Origin: Trichopria drosophilae
Taxonomy: Eukaryota; Arthropoda; Insecta; Hymenoptera; Diapriidae
Assembly (NCBI GenBank): GCA_030407085.1
Contig: CM059587.1
Coordinates: 97,025,001-97,089,000 of the forward strand
Length of the DNA stretch: 64,000 nucleotides
Direction: 5' to 3'
The notes below the pieces were generated by a model. It had not been told where the DNA came from. It was given only the letters and a program-made list of their open reading frames with translations, and ran no database searches. Position 1 is the stretch's first letter. Every line of letters starts with the position of its first letter. A program made the translations under genes and the position numbers. Of this stretch, positions 58,387 to 64,000 are shown one piece after another.

Positions 58387-58475
58387 TATATAAATATCAT
58401 CGTGGTTAATACATAACTATCAGTTTGTATCACGAAGAAGACGACAAAGGATCGGTAGCAGTTCTGCACAAAGCG
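58387..58475 (+). promoter_or_regulatory. Candidate core promoter and first exon
   Basis: TATATAAATA (58387-58396) is followed 26-28 bases later by TATCAGTTTGT, an arthropod-type initiator with +1 near 58422. About 54 bases on, AAGCG is followed by GTATGT, a plausible donor (58476). This would be a short non-coding first exon of a plus-strand gene beyond the window. All inference. Confidence 0.33.
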
Positions 58476-58479
58476 GTAT

Positions 58480-61400
58480 GTCTGGATGTTGAGTATTATA
58501 CTTTAGTTAATAATTTTTTATTCCCGGGTAGCATCACGCGCCTTAGACATAGTCTGTTCATATAGCCTATCTGATGAGTCCCTGAGTAGACCTGAGACGA
58601 AACACCTATCCATACTTAATAAAAAGTACTTACAAATTATATAGTATGCAATTAAATCGATATGTAATCGATCGCCATCTATTTAATATTAAAAAATCGT
58701 TATACACGATACAGATAATAACGCAGGTGTGTTGGGTTACATCAACGACAGGGTAAAATAAAGTACAGTATAAATAAGAAAACGTCTGTACATCATTTCG
58801 ACTGCGTGTTGAAAAATCTGCCATTAATAAAGAAAATTGTAAAATGATTTTTCTTCAAAGCGCGCCTTTGGGAATGGAAAACGTCCGTAACGGAGAGCGG
58901 TTGCACGTTTGGAGAGGATCGGCAGTAAAATAACGGAAAGGGCATCTTCGATGAATCTATAAACAGCCGTTTGTGTTCGAAATGTCTGCAGCAGGTGTAT
59001 TATAGGAGCGCTTTCCTTGCGAAGCACGTTTCAGTTAGAGATTTTGCTCCTTTCTTCCGCTCTCTTGATCACGTTTCTGATCGCAGGGTTTAATGGTGGT
59101 TACTGCGGCTAAAGCTGGAATCCAGGAAAGCATCAGGACCCACCAGGAACTCGAAATTGAGATACGTCCTACGTCCAAGATTATCTTATAAGCGCTGTCC
59201 TGTCATTGGCCCGCACACACGGTAGCCATGGTCTGACACGTCTCAGACAACCACGTCTTTATTGCTTCGTCGAGCAGGTCGATCTTAATACCGTCATTTA
59301 TACGGGCGATGGTAATACTAGCCGTATACTAAAAAGTAACCGAAAAGTGTTGAGAGATAGTGTATTTTGCAACTTGAAAAATAAATCTTTTATTTACGAC
59401 TTGCGATCTTGCGATTCTACTTCTCTGTATGTATAGCCGCGGTACATATATGTTCCGTTCGTATTCCTTGCTCCGATGCGACATTGTGGCTTTCTCTAGC
59501 TGCCCTTTGTCATTTTTATGACTCGTACACTTGACTTTCCTTCCACCACCGGCAATATTACATTCGCTGAAATGTAGGATTTACCTCTTATAATAATCGA
59601 ACGAAGTATAATTTATGCTGCAAAACGTAACGCGATTTTCAAAGAACGAAAACAATCCATCAATATTTCTATTATATCATTCGACAATGACAGTTGGGTG
59701 TGATAGATGTGTAACGAATTCGAAAAATTCTGAACAAATGTTACTTTTCAAGTAATACCATCGAAGTCGTCGGAATTTCGTGAATGATAATGGCAGGATA
59801 CCTCGCGGACTTTGCAATGCATACCAGAAATTTGAGGGCGTACATCATTCCCCCAGGAAAATGCTCTACTGCACCCCTTAGCGCACATTATTGCACGATT
59901 CTCCTCGTGTTTCCTGGTCGTTTGTCATTTTTAGTAGTTGAAAAGCTCGTGGCGATCGTCAGTAGGTTTATTAAATGTCACGAGGTGATTAACAATCGAT
60001 GTCGAGTTATATTCGAACACTTCTAACCGTCCTTCTTTTATTTCTCTCATTTGCGGGATATTTGTCGAGGCGTTAACGGAATGCGCCACATATTCGACGT
60101 TCCTCGATCTTTTATTTCCTTCCAAGTGCTCCTTGGGGAACTGTTTTGATCATAAAATGCCGAATATTATTTCATTTTATTTAAATAAGGCTATTCCAGC
60201 TGATATATTATATGGGATCGCAATTCCAATTGATCAGGATATGTTCAATCAATGATTAGGTGACACCAGTAGTATGTATATTGCATTCTAAATTATTCAA
60301 CTAAATCTATAACTTACAGGGTTAATTTGAGTTCGACCAAATATCCTATCTGATTAATCCATTTTGTGAAAATGGTGATTTATTAAACATGTGGACTACA
60401 TTTACGTAGAGTATCCCAGACACAAAAAGTTTAGGGTAAATTTGAAACATGTCTATTTCATCCCAGCGAGGGTATTTTAAGGGTCAGAGCTCTGGTAGAG
60501 ATGGTCACGAGAATCTGCCCAGAATTATCCTAGATTTTGATGATCTGGCTAGAAACTAATTCTATAATATGGGTCGAAATCCTACTAAAAATTACATGAA
60601 TTCTGGCGTAAATCTACCGAGACGCGGAACATTGAGACAGCCAATATAGTTTAATATGAGTGCGACAAGCTCCCACAACTTATCGACCTCGACTCGATTC
60701 GAGAATCTCGAATACCTTTCGATCGAACTTCCAATATGGCGGCTTGCTCTCAGCTGATTCGCCTGCACATGCTATCGCGATTGTTTACAAAGCTGTTGTA
60801 AAGATGAAAGCTTCATTTCGAAAGAAAAATTGTTTACATTTACTCATTTTTTTTATTACACCTACTCATTTTTTCGAATCGATTGATCCATTATATAAAT
60901 TTAATATGATATTTTTAATTTGTATTTATTACTTTATGTAACTCTAAAGATATATTAGGGTTTTCATCTAGAATTCGTGTATATTTCTACCCAGATTCTA
61001 CCGAACAGTAGGATAATGGCTAGTTCAACCAGCCAAATCTTTACCAGGGAGATTTTGAAAAATTAAAGAATTAGAGTGTCAGCTGATTTTGAGTTTGGGT
61101 GTTAGTGGGCATTTTAGGTTTGGGGTTCGTGCTTTAGCAAATCGTTCCTGTAAAAGGTTGGAAAATGTTGGTGAGTCAAAAGTCTTGATTCTACTGAATG
61201 TTACGTCGCAATAAAACGGACCTGCGGCAAAATGAAAAAGTAGAATTCAACGTATGTAAAAGTTGAATTCAAAGACGTCTCTCTTGGTGGAACATCGAAA
61301 CTCCGTGTCTCGGGGTGGAAATACGAGTGGAGTTAAGCACGTCTTTCGCGCGACGACACGCGTCAGAGAAGAAACTCGCGGAAAAGAAAATTCGATTGGG

Positions 61401-64000
61401 AGCTTCTGGAAGAGGTAAACTGCGAAACGGGCTAGATACGGAATTTGCCAGGCCTCTCACTTTTTCTCTTTCCTTCTTTCGCAGCCGTTGCTGTAATTCG
61501 TGAAATTCTAAATTTCGAAACTTGTCAGTCGCAGACCCGCGCAATTGTCGGAACTGCCGCGCGAAATTGCAAAACGCTCGCCCACCCACGTGATATTATC
61601 CTACATATAATATACACGTGGCCATAGGGTGATGAATATGGGTCAGAAAATGGTTGGCTTACATTCAGTGGAAACGCACGATTTAAGGGTTAATAGCGCG
61701 AATAATTTTTTGCAACGCAATGTCGTGTAGTGTCATTTTGCATTTAGATAATGGAAGAGAACAATTCGTGCGTTGTGAAATAAAAATGTAGGAAATTCTT
61801 GTGGCACCATGGTCACTTTATCAATATCAGTGCGCGTTGGTGGAAAATAATAACTTGAATTATTAGGTATTTTAGTCAGGACACAGGTTTTTTAGGGGGT
61901 GCTTTAGCAGGGTCATCGGCAGCTTTAGGAAATCGAGCGCTATGCGGCACTGTGTGAAGGAATCGACCGAAGCCAAATGGTACATGGCGTCGGCGAAACT
62001 TAGCCGATCGATCAATCAGTTAATTAGTCCATCGATCAATCAGTCCCTATTACTCTTTCTCCACACACTGGATCTCTGGCTAAGGCTCTGCTCGGGGCTG
62101 ATTTATATCAATCGAGAAAGATTCCATATATCCGGTCCGAGCTGCGAAGGTACGTTCATACGTACTTTGGTATTTATTGTTGCGTACTTTTGTAAAGTTA
62201 CAAGACGTTTCCTGGAATTAGTTACCGATGTTGGTATTCGTTCGAGAATTGCAATGTACTTTGACTTTGTAATACTGTAGTTTCCATGTTGTTAGAGAGA
62301 GCTTAACAACTTGTGGAAATCAAATGCTCACTTTCGCGGCACAACTAGAATATTAGCAGGAGAAGTAGCAAATATCATCAATTTTCTAAGTTGTTTTCAA
62401 CATCTAGTAAAACCGTCCGACTGCGAGTAGGAAAAGTTGCTAAGAGCTGAAGCCCGTAACGTCATTTCCGTTACGTTATCTTCGCCGCAACGAAATTCCA
62501 GTCCAATTTTCGTTACTATTCTGTACCGTAACGGAATTCCTATTCGATTTTCATTCTCTTATGGACAATATAACATAACAGAACTGTGTTTGGTATTTTA
62601 TTTCGTTACATTACGGATTCCTGGGTAAAAGTACGACATGTCCATGTGCTTGAAAGAATTTTTTTCATAAAGGTGTTATGGAAAAGTATTCGCGATTTCG
62701 TTTAGTGTATTTTAGCCCACGTGGATAGTCGCAACGTTTGATGTTTATTTGGACTATATGAATACCTTTCAGTGCCAAAGAGGTAACCACCTCTGTGAAC
62801 TATGTTAAATAAAACAATCAGGAACACTTTTCTAATAGGTTAGAAGATGATCGAACGTCAGAGCGAGCACCAGAAACAAATCTGATTGGCCAAATTCGTC
62901 ACGTGATGGGGGTTTAGAGAGAGAGAGATGAACGTCTGTCCCTTTTTAGTGCAAATAAGGGTAACTAAAATCAACATGTCCCGTCGACTCCTCCAAACGC
63001 AGCTTCGACTGTGTATACACTTTCCTAAATGTTTAATTGTTGCTTATAATTGTTATTTACATTATCAGCGATAATAACAATACATCCAATCGCATCTATA
63101 AAATCATTTCGAAAGTGTTTAATCAATTTTATGATTTTTTGTATCCATTGTATACAACGTAGTGGTGTAAAACGGTTGTTAATAGATAATTTTAGGAGTT
63201 TATTAATAGATAATATTCTGATAACAGAATTGATTAACATCGAATATGCGAAGAAGTTATAATATGCTGAACACATCCTACCAACCCATTCTATCAACAA
63301 GTGTCGAGGAGCGCTTTTACTCGTTCAGACCCTATCGTCACAAAAGTTCAGCACTTGTAATAAATATTACGCGACTTTCGTGTTGGATTTTCGGTGTCAC
63401 CTAACACTTCACATACCTGGAATATTTACGTAATTTCGTTGTAGTGTTGTAATATCATAAATTTTACTTACACTCTTGTTATTATAACGTTCTCGTAATA
63501 ATATGCATTATTAGAGCATGTAGCAACCATTTCCTTTAATTGCAATTGTAAAGAAAACTGAATTAATAGGTTAGGATTTTCAGGCTACTGCATTTTTATT
63601 TATATCAGTTATTGTGATATGGTGTTTAATTTTTTTTTCATAAATTGCTCATAACTAAGTTTCGTTTAAAAACAAAACTTAATAAGTAGAGTTAGAATCA
63701 TCTTCTGATAAAATCACTTTCTGATCGAACCAATATTGTTGAACCTGGTTTCGTTCCTGCAGCTAATTGTAAGGTATTAACTGTGAGAATTAAACCGTTT
63801 TGGATTTGAGAACGGTTCTGTTTCATTCTGCCAAAACATAACGTATACTGTTAAGACATTGTTTGGGGTAATACCATGTATCATTCAGTTTAAATTCCTA
63901 AAACTTTGACTTTTGACTTGATACACAAAATCAATGATCTTAGTCGTTCAGATACATTACTTTGTGTAATAATAAGAGACGTAAAACAAAAATTGAAATA
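58480..64000. other. Non-coding stretch, locally CG-rich
   Basis: Base composition is less AT-rich at about 58840-59200, 61270-61600 and 61940-62150 than in the rest of the window. No exon, RNA or complete transposon could be supported. If the promoter at 58.4 kb is real, this would be the first part of its long intron. Confidence 0.45.

Noticed and set aside
61269..61589. 106-codon minus open frame, Arg-rich
   Set aside because: Locally CG-rich DNA lowers stop frequency; no domain or exon signals.

Overview
The window looks like AT-rich insect chromosomal DNA, most likely from a hymenopteran. That assignment is an inference. It rests on a spliced serpin, a spliced aminopeptidase P, an ankyrin-repeat gene, degenerate CCTAA (insect telomere-type) runs, and the dominance of BEL/Pao, copia, R1-like and small terminal-inverted-repeat (TIR) transposons. 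Nothing in the sequence fixes the species.

Layout. 1-2381: minus-strand copia retrotransposon cut by the window edge and inserted into a copy of a foldback repeat. 2382-7320: AT-rich non-coding DNA with two TA-flanked DNA elements. 7453-10762: a complete eight-exon secreted serpin (minus) with its own TATA box. 10860-14960: non-coding. 14965-27796: one decayed plus-strand copia element, blown apart by nested later insertions: an R1-like LINE, a 6-kb BEL/Pao element with almost identical LTRs, a BEL solo LTR, and a 1.6-kb TIR element carrying a tRNA-like sequence. 29600-30716: a third BEL-type solo LTR containing an array of about eleven bulged hairpins. 31842-33750: a repeat copy split by two insertions. 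35075-36226: an ankyrin-repeat gene with one coding exon (minus). 36890-38413: a truncated LINE. 38430-46222: non-coding, densely seeded with MITEs and foldbacks. 46471-48595: a complete five-exon cytosolic Xaa-Pro aminopeptidase (minus). 48600-64000: no gene recognised; several MITEs, and one candidate core promoter plus first exon at about 58.4 kb.

Only three genes look functional: serpin, ankyrin protein and aminopeptidase P. All are on the minus strand and nothing suggests they act together. The serpin has an intact inhibitory hinge and, counted from both ends of the loop, Lys366 at P1, so a trypsin-like protease target is inferred. The aminopeptidase keeps all five metal ligands.

The most unusual signal is in the LTRs of the BEL/Pao-related elements. 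Each of three LTRs has a palindrome with a compensatory base-pair change about 40-95 bases from its sense-strand start. Each also carries short hairpins with an invariant core and changing but still complementary stems. The solo LTR at 29600-30716 is the extreme case.
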